Positions 52,233-64,000 of a DNA stretch of 64,000 nt are shown here, one piece after another. A program made the translations under genes and the position numbers. Below the pieces are notes generated by a model. It did not search any database. It worked only from the letters and a program-made list of their open reading frames with translations, and had not been told where the DNA came from. The stretch comes from Mycolicibacterium peregrinum (lineage in GTDB: Bacteria; Actinomycetota; Actinomycetes; Mycobacteriales; Mycobacteriaceae). The stretch is from NCBI RefSeq assembly GCF_002102345.1, contig NZ_LQPP01000047.1:62001-126000 (forward strand), written 5' to 3'. Within the stretch, counting starts at the first letter, position 1, and every line of letters starts with the position of its first letter.

Positions 52233-52994
52233 ATGCACTCGACCGATGCCGACCTGGCTGCCGCAGTGGCCAAGGAGGCCGGTGAGTTGCTGCTGGCCGT
52301 GCGTGAAGAGATCGGTTTCTACGACCCGTACTACCTCGGTGACGAGGGGGACCGGCGCTCCAACGCCCTGATCCTGGACCGGCTGGCCGAGGCCCGTCCC
52401 GGCGATTCCGTGCTCAGCGAGGAGGCGGTCGACGACCTGTCCCGCGTCGACGCCGACCGGGTCTGGATCGTCGATCCCGTCGACGGCACGCATGAGTTCT
52501 CCCTGCCCGGCCGCGAGGACTGGGCGGTGCACATCGCCCTGTGGCAGCGCTCCGTCGGCGTCGACGGAGGTCTGTCGGACGCTGTGGTGGCCCTGCCTGC
52601 CCGCGGTGAGGTGTACCGCAGTGACACGGTCAGCCCGCCCCGCCCGCGCCGTGACGGTCCGCTGTTGATCACCGCGAGCTCGAACCGGCCCCCGGCGGTG
52701 CTGTGGCGGATGCGCGAACAACTCGACTTCCGGATGGTGCGCATCGGCTCGGCCGGGGCGAAGGCCATGGCGGTGGTGCGTGGTGACGTCGACGCCTACA
52801 TTCACGCCGGTGGGCAGTGGGAGTGGGATTCGGCGGCGCCTGCGGGTGTGGTGCTGGCCGCGGGCCTGCATGCCTCGCGTCTCGACGGCTCCGAGCTGCG
52901 CTACAACCGCGCCGACCCGTACCTGCCGGATTTCGTGATGTGCCGCAAAGAGCTGGCACCGATCCTGTTGGAGGCGATCGGGATGGCCCGATGA
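52233..52994 (+). CDS. cysQ: 3'(2'),5'-bisphosphate nucleotidase CysQ
   Basis: A 253-residue magnesium-dependent phosphatase of the inositol monophosphatase superfamily. Motifs are [26 protein letters not shown] (metal site) and [18 protein letters not shown]. It removes phosphate from PAP/PAPS and so controls sulfate assimilation; the M. tuberculosis enzyme (Rv2131c) also acts on fructose-1,6-bisphosphate. It lies 115 bases upstream of mshC, as in M. tuberculosis, linking sulfur metabolism and mycothiol. Confidence 0.93.
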   Translation: MHSTDADLAAAVAKEAGELLLAVREEIGFYDPYYLGDEGDRRSNALILDRLAEARPGDSVLSEEAVDDLSRVDADRVWIVDPVDGTHEFSLPGREDWAVHIALWQRSVGVDGGLSDAVVALPARGEVYRSDTVSPPRPRRDGPLLITASSNRPPAVLWRMREQLDFRMVRIGSAGAKAMAVVRGDVDAYIHAGGQWEWDSAAPAGVVLAAGLHASRLDGSELRYNRADPYLPDFVMCRKELAPILLEAIGMAR

Positions 52995-53109
52995 GAAATG
53001 CGCACCGCGATTCGGGAATGGAATGGGCCGCGGCGTTGTCTGACTTGCTGAACTGTGCGGGACCGACCGGCGGGAGGCCGTCCTGAGCGAGCACCTTAGA
53101 GTCGAAGCC

Positions 53110-54348
53110 ATGCAATCGTGGTCGGCACCGTCAATTCCGGTGCTGGAAGGGCGTGGTCCGCAACTGCGGCTCTACGACAGCGCCGATCGGCAGGTACGTC
53201 CCGTCACGCCGGGACCGACGGCCACCATGTACGTGTGTGGCATCACTCCCTATGACGCCACCCACCTGGGCCACGCGGCGACCTACCTGACCTTCGACCT
53301 GGTGCACCGGCTGTGGCTGGACGCCGGGCACACCGTGCACTACGTCCAGAACGTCACCGACGTGGACGATCCGCTGTTCGAGCGGGCCGACCGCGACGGC
53401 ATCGACTGGCGCGACCTCGGTGACCGCGAAACCCAGCTCTTCCGCGAGGACATGACGGCACTGCGCGTGCTGCCCCCGCACGATTACGTGGCCGCCACCG
53501 AGACCATCTCCGAGGTGGTCGAGCTGGTGGAGAAGATGCTGGCCTCCGGCGCGGCCTATGTCGTCGACGACGCCCAGTACCCCGACGTGTACTACCGCGC
53601 CGACGCCACCACGCAGTTCGGCTACGAGTCGGGCTACGACCGCGAGACCATGCTGCGGCTGTTCGGCGAGCGGGGCGGCGATCCCGACCGCCCGGGCAAG
53701 AGCGATGAACTCGACGCCCTGCTGTGGCGTGCCGAACGGCCCGGTGAGCCCAGCTGGCCGTCACCGTTCGGAGCGGGCCGGCCCGGCTGGCACGTGGAGT
53801 GCTCGGCGATCGCGCTCACCCGCATCGGCTCCGGGCTCGACATCCAGGGTGGCGGCAGCGACCTGATCTTCCCGCACCATGAGTTCTCCGCCGCACACGC
53901 CGAATCCGTCACGGGGGAGCGGCGATTCGCCCGCCACTACGTGCACGCCGGCATGATCGGCTGGGACGGGCACAAGATGAGCAAGAGTCGCGGCAACCTG
54001 GTGCTGGTGTCCCGGCTGCGTGCGCAGGGGGTGGACCCCTCGGCCATCCGGCTCGGGCTGTTCGCCGGACATTACCGTAGTGACCGGTTCTGGAGCGACG
54101 CCGTGCTCGACGAGGCCAACGCCCGCCTGAAGCAGTGGCGCACGGCCACGGCCCTGCCGGCCGGTCCGGATGCCACCGATGTGGTGGCCCGGGTGCGCCA
54201 GTATCTCGCCGACGACCTGGACACCCCGAAAGCGCTTGCCGCACTGGATGGTTGGTGTACCGATGCGCTGGCCTACGGTGGACATGACACCGCTGCGCCG
54301 CGACAGGTCGCCGCCACCGTGGATGCACTGCTGGGCGTCGAGCTCTAG
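53110..54348 (+). CDS. mshC: Cysteine:GlcN-Ins ligase MshC (mycothiol synthesis)
   Basis: A 412-residue ligase that joins cysteine to glucosaminyl-inositol with ATP in mycothiol synthesis. It is a relative of cysteinyl-tRNA synthetase: the HIGH-like motif reads [22 protein letters not shown] is in [11 protein letters not shown], and zinc ligands lie in [20 protein letters not shown] and [13 protein letters not shown]. It is diagnostic of mycothiol-producing actinobacteria. Confidence 0.96.
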   Translation: MQSWSAPSIPVLEGRGPQLRLYDSADRQVRPVTPGPTATMYVCGITPYDATHLGHAATYLTFDLVHRLWLDAGHTVHYVQNVTDVDDPLFERADRDGIDWRDLGDRETQLFREDMTALRVLPPHDYVAATETISEVVELVEKMLASGAAYVVDDAQYPDVYYRADATTQFGYESGYDRETMLRLFGERGGDPDRPGKSDELDALLWRAERPGEPSWPSPFGAGRPGWHVECSAIALTRIGSGLDIQGGGSDLIFPHHEFSAAHAESVTGERRFARHYVHAGMIGWDGHKMSKSRGNLVLVSRLRAQGVDPSAIRLGLFAGHYRSDRFWSDAVLDEANARLKQWRTATALPAGPDATDVVARVRQYLADDLDTPKALAALDGWCTDALAYGGHDTAAPRQVAATVDALLGVEL

Positions 54349-54386
54349 ACCTCGTCGGGCGCGCCCCGGTGGGGTACGTTGCGGCA

Positions 54387-55265
54387 ATGGGTTCTGTGAA
54401 CGGGAAAGTCGTCTTCATCACCGGCGGTGCACGCGGCATCGGCGCCGAGGTGGCCCGCCGACTGCGGCGCCGGGGCGCGAAGTTGGTGCTCACCGACCTC
54501 GATGAGGCGCCGTTGAGCGCACTGGCCGCCGAGCTCGGCGAGGAGCACGTGGTGACCGCGTTGGCCGACGTGCGTGACCTGGCCGCCATGCAGAAGGCCG
54601 CCGATGCCGCGGTCGAAAGGTTCGGTGGCATCGACATCGTGATGGCCAACGCCGGTATCGCCAGCTTCGGCTCGGTGATGCAGGTCGATCCCGAGGCGTT
54701 CAAACGGGTCGTCGACATCAACGTGACGGGTGTGTTCAACACCGTGCGGGCCACGCTGCCCTCCGTCGTCAAGCGCCGCGGGTATGTGCTGGTGGTGTCC
54801 TCGCTCGCGGCCTTCACCTCCGCCCCCGGGCTGGCCGCCTATCACGCTTCCAAGGCCGGTGCCGAGTACTTCGCCAACACGTTGCGCCTCGAGGTGGCCC
54901 ACCTCGGCGTCGACGTCGGCTCGGCACACATGAGCTGGATCGACACCCCGCTGGTGCAGGACGCCAAGTCGGACCTGTCGGCCTTCCGGGAGATGCTCTC
55001 CAAGCTGCCGCCGCCGCTGAACCGGACGACCACCGTCGACGCCTGTGGCGCCGCCTTCGTCAAAGGCATCGAGGGCCGCAAGAAGCGGATCTACAGCCCG
55101 GAATGGGTCGGGGCGTTCCGGTGGATCCGGCCGTTCGTCACCACGCCACTGGCCGAGCGCGACATCCGCAAGTTCACCCCGACGCTGCTGCCGAAACTCG
55201 ATGCCGAGGCCGCCGCACTCGGCCGCTCGACCAGCGCCCGTATCGAGGCCTTGGAAGACAAGTAA
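54387..55265 (+). CDS. Short-chain dehydrogenase/reductase (Rv2129c-type)
   Basis: A 292-residue SDR with cofactor motif FITGGARGIGAEVARRL, NAGIAS, catalytic Ser in VVSSLAAFTSAPG and YHASKAG. The ATG at 54387 is chosen over an upstream GTG at 54369. The substrate is unknown. It is 38 bases after mshC, as Rv2129c is in M. tuberculosis, and convergent with the PAC2 gene. Confidence 0.92.
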   Translation: MGSVNGKVVFITGGARGIGAEVARRLRRRGAKLVLTDLDEAPLSALAAELGEEHVVTALADVRDLAAMQKAADAAVERFGGIDIVMANAGIASFGSVMQVDPEAFKRVVDINVTGVFNTVRATLPSVVKRRGYVLVVSSLAAFTSAPGLAAYHASKAGAEYFANTLRLEVAHLGVDVGSAHMSWIDTPLVQDAKSDLSAFREMLSKLPPPLNRTTTVDACGAAFVKGIEGRKKRIYSPEWVGAFRWIRPFVTTPLAERDIRKFTPTLLPKLDAEAAALGRSTSARIEALEDK

Positions 55266-55284
55266 CACCGCCCGCTCGGCCGGG

Positions 55285-56163
55285 TCAGCGCCCCCGGCGC
55301 CGCAGGTAGCGCTCGAACTCGGCCGCCAGCGCGTCGCCGTCGATCTTGCCGAGCGCCTCGTTCATGTCGACCTCGGCGTCGCCGCGCTGCTCCAGGGAGG
55401 CGACGTATTCGGCGATCTCCTCGTCCTCGGCGGTCATCTCGGTGACGGCCTGCTCCCACTCCTCGGCGGCAGCGGGCAGATCGGCCAACGGCACCTCGAC
55501 GTCCAGGACGTCCTCGACCCGGCGCAGCAGGGCCACCGTGGCCTTGGGGCTGGGCGGCTGCGACACGTAGTGCGGAACCGCGGCCCAGAAGGTCACGGCC
55601 GGGATGCCGGCCTGCACGCAGGCGTCCTGGAACACTCCGGCGATCCCGGTGGGGCCTTCGTAACGGGTCTCTTCCAGGCCGAAGAATTTCGCCGACTCGG
55701 CCGAATACGCCGAGCCTGACACCGGCACCGGCCGGGTGTGCGGGGTGTCGGCCAGCAGCGCGCCCAGGATCACCACGGTCTGCACGTTGAGTTTGTCGGC
55801 GATGGCCAGCAACTCGGCACAGAAGGTGCGCCAGCGCATGTTGGGCTCGACGCCGTGCATCAACACCACGTCACGGTTGCTGCCGGGCGGGCGGCAGTGC
55901 GAGATCCGCATCGACGGCCACACCAGTTCCCGGGTGACGCCGTCGACCTGGCGGATCACCGGGCGGTTCACCTGATAGTCGTAGTACGACTCGTCGTCGA
56001 TCTCGACGATCGGTTGGGCTTCCCAGATCGCATCCAGGTGGTCCAGCGCGTCACTGGCCGCGTCGCCGGCGTCATTCCAGCCCTCGAAAGCCGCCACGAC
56101 GGTGGCGTCCTTCAATTCGGGCAGGTTCATACGCCGGCCGGCGTTCGGATACGACGGTGTCAC
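55285..56163 (-). CDS. PAC2 family protein (proteasome assembly chaperone-like)
   Basis: A 292-residue PAC2-domain protein: VVAAFEGWNDAGDAASDALDH at the N-terminus, VILGALLADTPHTRPVPVSG in the middle and an acidic helical C-terminus. It matches Rv2125 by order. It is suspected to interact with the proteasome system, but the role is not settled. The GTG at 56163 is used; an ATG at 56130 (MNLPELKD) is equally plausible. Confidence 0.92.
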   Translation of the reverse strand: MTPSYPNAGRRMNLPELKDATVVAAFEGWNDAGDAASDALDHLDAIWEAQPIVEIDDESYYDYQVNRPVIRQVDGVTRELVWPSMRISHCRPPGSNRDVVLMHGVEPNMRWRTFCAELLAIADKLNVQTVVILGALLADTPHTRPVPVSGSAYSAESAKFFGLEETRYEGPTGIAGVFQDACVQAGIPAVTFWAAVPHYVSQPPSPKATVALLRRVEDVLDVEVPLADLPAAAEEWEQAVTEMTAEDEEIAEYVASLEQRGDAEVDMNEALGKIDGDALAAEFERYLRRRGR

Positions 56164-56466
56164 ACCTTCAGCCTAAGCCTTGGACGGTGCCGATGAGCCC
56201 GTTGTCCGCGCGGGTCGCGGCGGCACCGGACAGGTGTATTCGATAGACCGACTATCCTGTTTGTGTGGCTGCCGCTGACAAGTCTGCCCACGACGCTGAT
56301 CTGCTCGACACCTTGTCGCAGCGCGTGGTGGTGGGTGTCGGCGCAGCCGAGACCAAATACGTTCGGCTGCAATCTGGTCAAGGCACGCGTCGTCAAGCGG
56401 GTCGGGTCGATCGCAGCGACGAGTTGGGCGTCCAGGCGTCGATCAGGTGACGACGTAGACTCTTCT

Positions 56467-56552
56467 GGTCGAGAGGCGTTGCAACGGCTATCTGGGGGGA
56501 TTGGGTCTCCCTCGGTATCCGCCACGCTCGGCAGAGTCAAGGACGCCTTCCG
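56467..56552 (+). ncRNA. S-adenosylhomocysteine (SAH) riboswitch aptamer in the metH leader
   Basis: The leader contains the SAH aptamer landmarks in order. There is a 5' CGAG (56470-56473), the P1 strand AGGCGT (56474-56479) running into TTGCAAC, a variable stem-loop (56485-56520), then CCACGCTCGG (56522-56531), whose CTCG can pair with the 5' CGAG as the pseudoknot. A purine-rich CAAGG precedes the P1 partner ACGCCT (56543-56548). SAH riboswitches are known upstream of SAH-recycling genes, including metH. Recognised by eye against the remembered consensus (RF01057); not scored with a covariance model. Confidence 0.75.
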
Positions 56553-56564
56553 TTACGGAAGGAG
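56546..56564 (+). promoter_or_regulatory. Ribosome-site-sequestering hairpin of the metH riboswitch
   Basis: CCTTCCG (56546-56552), loop TTA, CGGAAGG (56556-56562) forms a perfect 7-bp hairpin that buries the metH ribosome site GGAAGGAG (56557-56564). Its left arm shares CCT with the 3' strand of aptamer stem P1 (56543-56548), so the two stems compete. Forming P1 with SAH bound would free the ribosome site, giving an ON switch. Confidence 0.7.
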
Positions 56565-56570
56565 TGCACT

Positions 56571-60320
<3,750 letters not shown>

Positions 60321-60339
60321 GCGAGCCGAAGCTGCTTGG

Positions 60340-60362
60340 GCCGGAACGATTCCTGTTCCGGC
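60340..60362. terminator. Hairpin terminator after metH
   Basis: GCCGGAAC (60340-60347) and GTTCCGGC (60355-60362) form a perfect 8-bp stem with a 7-base loop, 19 bases after the metH stop and just before the end of the convergent NmrA-like gene. Confidence 0.65.
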
Positions 60363-60377
60363 TCAGGCCTGAGGCGG

Positions 60378-61184
60378 CTAGGTGAACAGGCTCCGGTTGC
60401 GCGCCGCCCACTGCGCGATCGATTCGGCCGGCGTGCCTGTCAACAGCTCGACGTTGTCGTTGGCGGCCTGAGGTTCCAGTTCGCCGTCGAAGAGGTCGAG
60501 GTACCAACGCGCACCGTCGCCCATGACCGGGCGCAGCAGCGCTTCGGCCTCGGCGCGATTGCATTGCTGCGCTTCGACCGGCAAGCCGATGCCCGCACCT
60601 ATCTGACGGGCAATGTCGGCGCGTGACAACGCGACCGGGCCGGTGAGTTCGTACATCGCGCTCAGATGCGCGTCCTGCGGGCCGGCCAACAGGTGTGCGG
60701 CCACCCGGGCGATGTCGTCCATCGACACCGGGGATTCGACGTGATCGGGGGCGACGTCGTGGACGGTGCCGGTCTTGATCTGCGGGGCCCACATCGCGAA
60801 GTTCTCGCAGAACTCGCCGGGTCCCAGCTGCGTGTGTGCCAGCCCTGAGCCGGTGATGGCCTCGGCATGCTCCGCCCAATGTGCACCGCCGGACAGCGCC
60901 ACCACGTACTGCACACCCGCTTGCACCAGCATGTCCAGAGTGGGTCCGACGGTGGCGGGGAACGGCGCCAGATACACGCGCTCGACGCCCTCAAACGCGG
61001 CCGGCAGCGTCTCCGGTTTTCCCAGGTATCCGGTGATTGCTGTCACAGATTCCGGCAGCGCCGCCTTCGCCGGGTTTGCCGTCAATGCGCGGATGTCCCC
61101 GATGTCGCTGCCGCCCAAACGAATTAGTTCATCCACGACGCGCCTGCCGATGTTGCCTGTGGCTCCCGTCACCAATACGGTCAT
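60378..61184 (-). CDS. NAD(P)-binding NmrA-like protein (extended/atypical SDR)
   Basis: A 268-residue protein with N-terminal dinucleotide motif VLVTGATGNIGRRVVDEL. It has no Ser-Tyr-Lys set with a normal YxxxK, as usual for NmrA/QOR-type members, which act as redox sensors or quinone reductases. The conserved VAALSGGAHWAEH-like middle (VVALSGGAHWAEHAEAI) may bind substrate. It is convergent with metH and divergent from the HAD gene. Function unknown. Confidence 0.88.
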   Translation of the reverse strand: MTVLVTGATGNIGRRVVDELIRLGGSDIGDIRALTANPAKAALPESVTAITGYLGKPETLPAAFEGVERVYLAPFPATVGPTLDMLVQAGVQYVVALSGGAHWAEHAEAITGSGLAHTQLGPGEFCENFAMWAPQIKTGTVHDVAPDHVESPVSMDDIARVAAHLLAGPQDAHLSAMYELTGPVALSRADIARQIGAGIGLPVEAQQCNRAEAEALLRPVMGDGARWYLDLFDGELEPQAANDNVELLTGTPAESIAQWAARNRSLFT

Positions 61185-61220
61185 GCTCCCACGCTAACGA
61201 CACCGCCCGACAATGCGAGA

Positions 61221-61913
61221 ATGGCTGGCATGCGTGCGGTGCTCTGGGATATGGACGGCACGCTCGTCGACTCCGAAAAGTTGTGGGACATCGCCATGCA
61301 CGCGCTGTATGCGCGGTCGGGCGCAGTGCTGACGCCCGAGGTCCGGGAATCGACCGTCGGCGGCTCGGCCGAGACTGTCATGCGCATCGTCTACGACGAT
61401 CTCGGCCTTGACCCCGATCCTGCTGCCATGGCCGAATCGGCGGACTGGCTGCATGACTACACCGGTGAGCTGTTCGAGCAGGGATTGCCGTGGCGGCCCG
61501 GGGCCAAGGAGATGCTCGACGGTCTGACCTCCGCCGGGGTCCCGATGGCGCTCGTGACCAACACCCGTCGCGGGCTCACCGAGCGGGCCCTGAAAAGCAT
61601 TGGCAGCCATTACTTCACGGTGAGCGTCTGCGGTGACGAAGTGGACCGGGCCAAGCCGGCGCCGGATCCCTACCTGCGCGCCGCGCACCTGCTCGGGGTG
61701 CCTGTGGAGCACTGTCTGGCCGTGGAGGATTCGGTCACCGGAACGGCGTCGGCCGAGGCCGCCGGTTGCCCGGTGTTGGTGATACCGAACGACGTCGAGG
61801 TTCCCGTGGGGGCGCGGCGCAGGCATGCCGAAACGCTCGGTGCGCTCGATGTCTCGGACCTGCGGGTGATACACGCCGAGCTGGCGGCGGTCACGGACGT
61901 GCGCAGCGCCTGA
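61221..61913 (+). CDS. HAD-superfamily hydrolase (subfamily IA)
   Basis: A 230-residue phosphatase-type HAD protein. The nucleophile motif is LWDMDGTLVDS (Asp at about 10), a Thr motif is in MALVTNTRRG, the Lys in RAKPAPDPYL and the acidic motif in LAVEDSVTG. The helical cap between motifs I and II is of the beta-phosphoglucomutase/GPH type. The likely substrate is a small phosphorylated sugar or acid. Confidence 0.92.
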   Translation: MAGMRAVLWDMDGTLVDSEKLWDIAMHALYARSGAVLTPEVRESTVGGSAETVMRIVYDDLGLDPDPAAMAESADWLHDYTGELFEQGLPWRPGAKEMLDGLTSAGVPMALVTNTRRGLTERALKSIGSHYFTVSVCGDEVDRAKPAPDPYLRAAHLLGVPVEHCLAVEDSVTGTASAEAAGCPVLVIPNDVEVPVGARRRHAETLGALDVSDLRVIHAELAAVTDVRSA

Positions 61914-62011
61914 CCCGCGTCGAATCCAGCTGCCGGATATGGCCCTAGCTGCCGGTCCGCTGTGCCAAGGTGATTGTGACCAGTCACGCAATGGTGCGGA
62001 GGGGACACGGT

Positions 62012-63487
62012 ATGTCACACGGCCCGGTAGATGGCGGCGCTCCCGCGGTCCACGACGATGACTATTACTCATCCGGACGCAGCGCCGTGCGTATCGCCTC
62101 GGTCGCTGCGCTCGGCGGATTGTTGTTCGGCTATGACAGTGCGGTCATCAACGGTGCGGTGGACGCCATCCAGAAGCACTTCGACATCGACAACAAGATC
62201 CTGGGATTCGCAGTCGCCTCTGCGCTGCTCGGTGCGGCCGTCGGTGCGCTCACGGCAGGCCGGATAGCCGACCGGATCGGCCGGATCGCGGTGATGAAGA
62301 TCGCCGCGGTGCTGTTCTTCATCAGCGCGATCGGCACTGGGCTGGCTCCGAGTGTGTGGGTGGTGGTGGTGTTCCGTGTCGTCGGCGGTATCGGCGTCGG
62401 TATCGCGTCGGTGATCGCCCCGGCCTACATCGCCGAGACCTCGCCACCGCGGATTCGCGGCCGGCTGGGGTCGCTGCAGCAGCTGGCGATCGTCTGCGGC
62501 ATCTTCCTCGCCCTGAGTATCGACGCGCTGTTGGCCCACATCGCCGGGGAAGCAGGCAAGGAACTCTGGCTCAACATGGAGGCCTGGCGGTGGATGTTCC
62601 TGTTGATGACGGTGCCCGCCGTCCTGTACGGCCTGCTGACCTTCACCATTCCCGAATCGCCGCGGTATCTCGTTGCCACACACCGGATTCCCGAGGCACG
62701 CAAGGTGCTGTCGCGGCTGCTGGGGGAGAAGAACCTGGAGATCACCCTCGGCCGGATCCAGGACACCCTTCAGCAGGAGAAACCGGCGGCCTGGCGCGAT
62801 CTGCGTAAGCCGACGGGCGGTGTCTACGGCATCGTGTGGGTGGGCCTCGGGCTGTCGGTGTTTCAGCAGTTCGTCGGCATCAACGTGATCTTCTACTACT
62901 CGAATGTGTTGTGGCAGGCCGTCGGTTTCGACGAGAGCTCTTCGTTCATCATCACGGTGATCACCTCGGTGACCAACATCGTGACCACGCTGATCGCGAT
63001 CGCATTGATCGACAAGATCGGTCGTAAGCCGCTGTTGTTGATCGGTTCGGTGGGGATGGCGGTGACACTGGGCACGATGGCAGTCATCTTCGGGACTGCC
63101 CAGACGCACGAGGTGCTCAACAAGTCGACCGGTCTGATGGAGCTGCAACCGTACCTCGGCGGCATCACCGGGCCGATCGCCCTGGTCGCGGCCAACCTGT
63201 TCGTGGTGGCCTTCGGCATGTCCTGGGGTCCGGTGGTGTGGGTGCTGCTCGGCGAGATGTTCCCCAACCGCATCCGGGCGGCCGCGCTCGGCCTGGCCGC
63301 CGCCGGGCAGTGGGCAGCGAACTGGCTGATCACCGTGTCGTTCCCGGAACTGCGCAACGTCCTGGGTGCGGCGTACGGCTTCTATGCGCTGTGCGCGGTG
63401 CTGTCGTTCCTGTTCGTGTGGCGGTGGGTCGAGGAGACCAAGGGCAAGAACCTCGAAGACATGCACGCCAACGCGTTGAGCGCCTAG
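62012..63487 (+). CDS. MFS sugar porter family transporter
   Basis: A 491-residue, 12-helix permease of the sugar porter family. Signatures are LFGYDSAVINGAV in helix 1, RIADRIGRIAVM between helices 2 and 3, PESPRYLV after helix 6, QQFVGINVIFYYS in helix 7, and IDKIGRKPLL. It imports a hexose, pentose or polyol, probably with protons. The ATG at 62012 has a GGAGGGGA site; an ATG at 61970 is further upstream without one. Its stop overlaps the convergent gene's stop region by 4 bases. Confidence 0.93.
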   Translation: MSHGPVDGGAPAVHDDDYYSSGRSAVRIASVAALGGLLFGYDSAVINGAVDAIQKHFDIDNKILGFAVASALLGAAVGALTAGRIADRIGRIAVMKIAAVLFFISAIGTGLAPSVWVVVVFRVVGGIGVGIASVIAPAYIAETSPPRIRGRLGSLQQLAIVCGIFLALSIDALLAHIAGEAGKELWLNMEAWRWMFLLMTVPAVLYGLLTFTIPESPRYLVATHRIPEARKVLSRLLGEKNLEITLGRIQDTLQQEKPAAWRDLRKPTGGVYGIVWVGLGLSVFQQFVGINVIFYYSNVLWQAVGFDESSSFIITVITSVTNIVTTLIAIALIDKIGRKPLLLIGSVGMAVTLGTMAVIFGTAQTHEVLNKSTGLMELQPYLGGITGPIALVAANLFVVAFGMSWGPVVWVLLGEMFPNRIRAAALGLAAAGQWAANWLITVSFPELRNVLGAAYGFYALCAVLSFLFVWRWVEETKGKNLEDMHANALSA

Positions 63488-63984
63488 CGGTCAACCGGCG
63501 GGTCCCGGTCCGGCGGCAGCAGGGGTGGCTCGAAATCGTCGGCATACGGCGACCAGCCCACGCTGCCGGCGATCTCGACGGCAGCGTCGACGAGCTTCTC
63601 GGGCGGGCAACCCTGGTGCGCCAGATGGACCTCGCAGTGCCCGACGACCACCCAGACGCTGGACAAGTGTGGCTGCACCAGGGCGAACTCGGCGGGATCG
63701 GCGCGGTGTGCCTCGTAGGCTCCCTGGGCGGGATCCGCGCCGTAGCGCAGTTCCTCGACCTCGGCGGCGAAGTCCGGCACGGGATGAATCGACAGCGTCA
63801 GGGTTGCGGGTGAGGTCGGGTCAGTGCCCCAGGATGCCGACAGGCACTCAAGCGGCGGGATGGGGTTGGCGCGGCGATTGTTCTGGACCAGGTCCGCAAC
63901 GGGCAGGTGTTTGGCCAGGATCGTGCGGATTGCCGAGACCCGGGCGGTGTAGGTCGGCAGCGCGTCGCCGACAGATTCGCTCAC
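63484..63984 (-). CDS. Conserved hypothetical protein
   Basis: A 166-residue protein I do not recognise. It has no membrane segment or signal peptide. Features are a predicted helical start (TARVSAIRTILAKHLPVADLV), a central beta-rich stretch (ATLTLSIHPVPDF) and a proline-rich tail (PPLLPPDRDPPVDR). An ATG at 63984 lies 16 bases from the window edge. It is convergent with the sugar transporter and overlaps its last 4 bases. Confidence 0.65.
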   Translation of the reverse strand: MSESVGDALPTYTARVSAIRTILAKHLPVADLVQNNRRANPIPPLECLSASWGTDPTSPATLTLSIHPVPDFAAEVEELRYGADPAQGAYEAHRADPAEFALVQPHLSSVWVVVGHCEVHLAHQGCPPEKLVDAAVEIAGSVGWSPYADDFEPPLLPPDRDPPVDR

Positions 63985-64000
63985 CCTTCTATGGAACCCC

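Noticed and set aside
56265-56450. A 61-codon frame before metH (and an overlapping 103-codon frame)
   Set aside because: They run through or adjoin the structured leader, and no protein features are seen.
62069-63466. A 465-codon open frame on the minus strand
   Set aside because: Antisense shadow of the sugar transporter; the translation is rich in His, Arg and Gln with no domain.

Overview
The window is high-GC actinobacterial DNA from a fast-growing Mycobacterium/Mycolicibacterium-type organism. The best evidence is the right third (about 43.9-64 kb). It carries mshC for mycothiol synthesis and a lipoprotein resembling LppL, in an order that matches, from memory, M. tuberculosis Rv2141c back to Rv2124c: M20 peptidase, YbhB, pyrD, lppL, uppP, histidine phosphatase, DUF3090, SCO1664-like, cysQ, mshC, SDR, PAC2, metH. 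This conserved backbone abuts a tRNA-Leu(GAG) gene. Everything to its left (1-43.8 kb) is accessory DNA rich in catabolic genes, TetR/AraC regulators and pieces of mobile elements.

Region 1 (1-4.3 kb): an alcohol dehydrogenase running off the left edge, a thiolase-like gene that has lost its catalytic middle, a thioesterase, an alpha/beta hydrolase and two TetR regulators. Region 2 (4.3-10.5 kb): an old, frameshifted IS1380-type transposase gene is split by a 5.5-kb insertion (4703-10246). The insertion has 46-bp imperfect inverted ends, an 8-bp target duplication (GTCCGCGC) and one IS256-family transposase. Its cargo is a complete dszABC operon, the 4S pathway that removes sulfur from dibenzothiophene. 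Only one transposase and one pair of ends exist, so the whole unit looks like a single cargo-carrying element.

Region 3 (10.5-20.4 kb): an alkane-oxidation cluster with an AraC regulator, 2Fe-2S ferredoxin, long-form CYP153, ferredoxin reductase, SCP2-like protein, acyl-CoA ligase, NDMA-type alcohol dehydrogenase, BtrH_N/DUF4872 protein, a decayed transglutaminase gene and a hotdog thioesterase that may use an ATC start. Region 4 (20.5-35.7 kb): a second oxidation cluster with two TetR genes, a metal-dependent hydrolase, SDR, ferritin-like protein, three Baeyer-Villiger/FMO-type monooxygenases, an esterase, a CYP136-like P450, an intact transglutaminase, a second acyl-CoA ligase, an acyl-CoA dehydrogenase and a truncated BtrH_N gene. 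The two clusters share the set BtrH_N + transglutaminase + acyl-CoA ligase + P450. In each cluster the opposite member of the BtrH_N/transglutaminase pair is broken. This repeated acyl-transferase-like pair is the best candidate here for an undescribed function.

Region 5 (35.7-43.8 kb): an IS110-family remnant, then an actinomycete integrative and conjugative element (AICE) with HD protein, NUDIX, HTH-DUF5919, SCO3933-like protein, FtsK/TraSA translocase, RepSA-like initiator, a small possible directionality factor and a serine integrase whose last codons lie inside the tRNA-Leu gene. Region 6 (43.9-64 kb): the conserved backbone. The metH leader has the hallmarks of an S-adenosylhomocysteine riboswitch, with a ribosome-site hairpin that competes with the aptamer stem.
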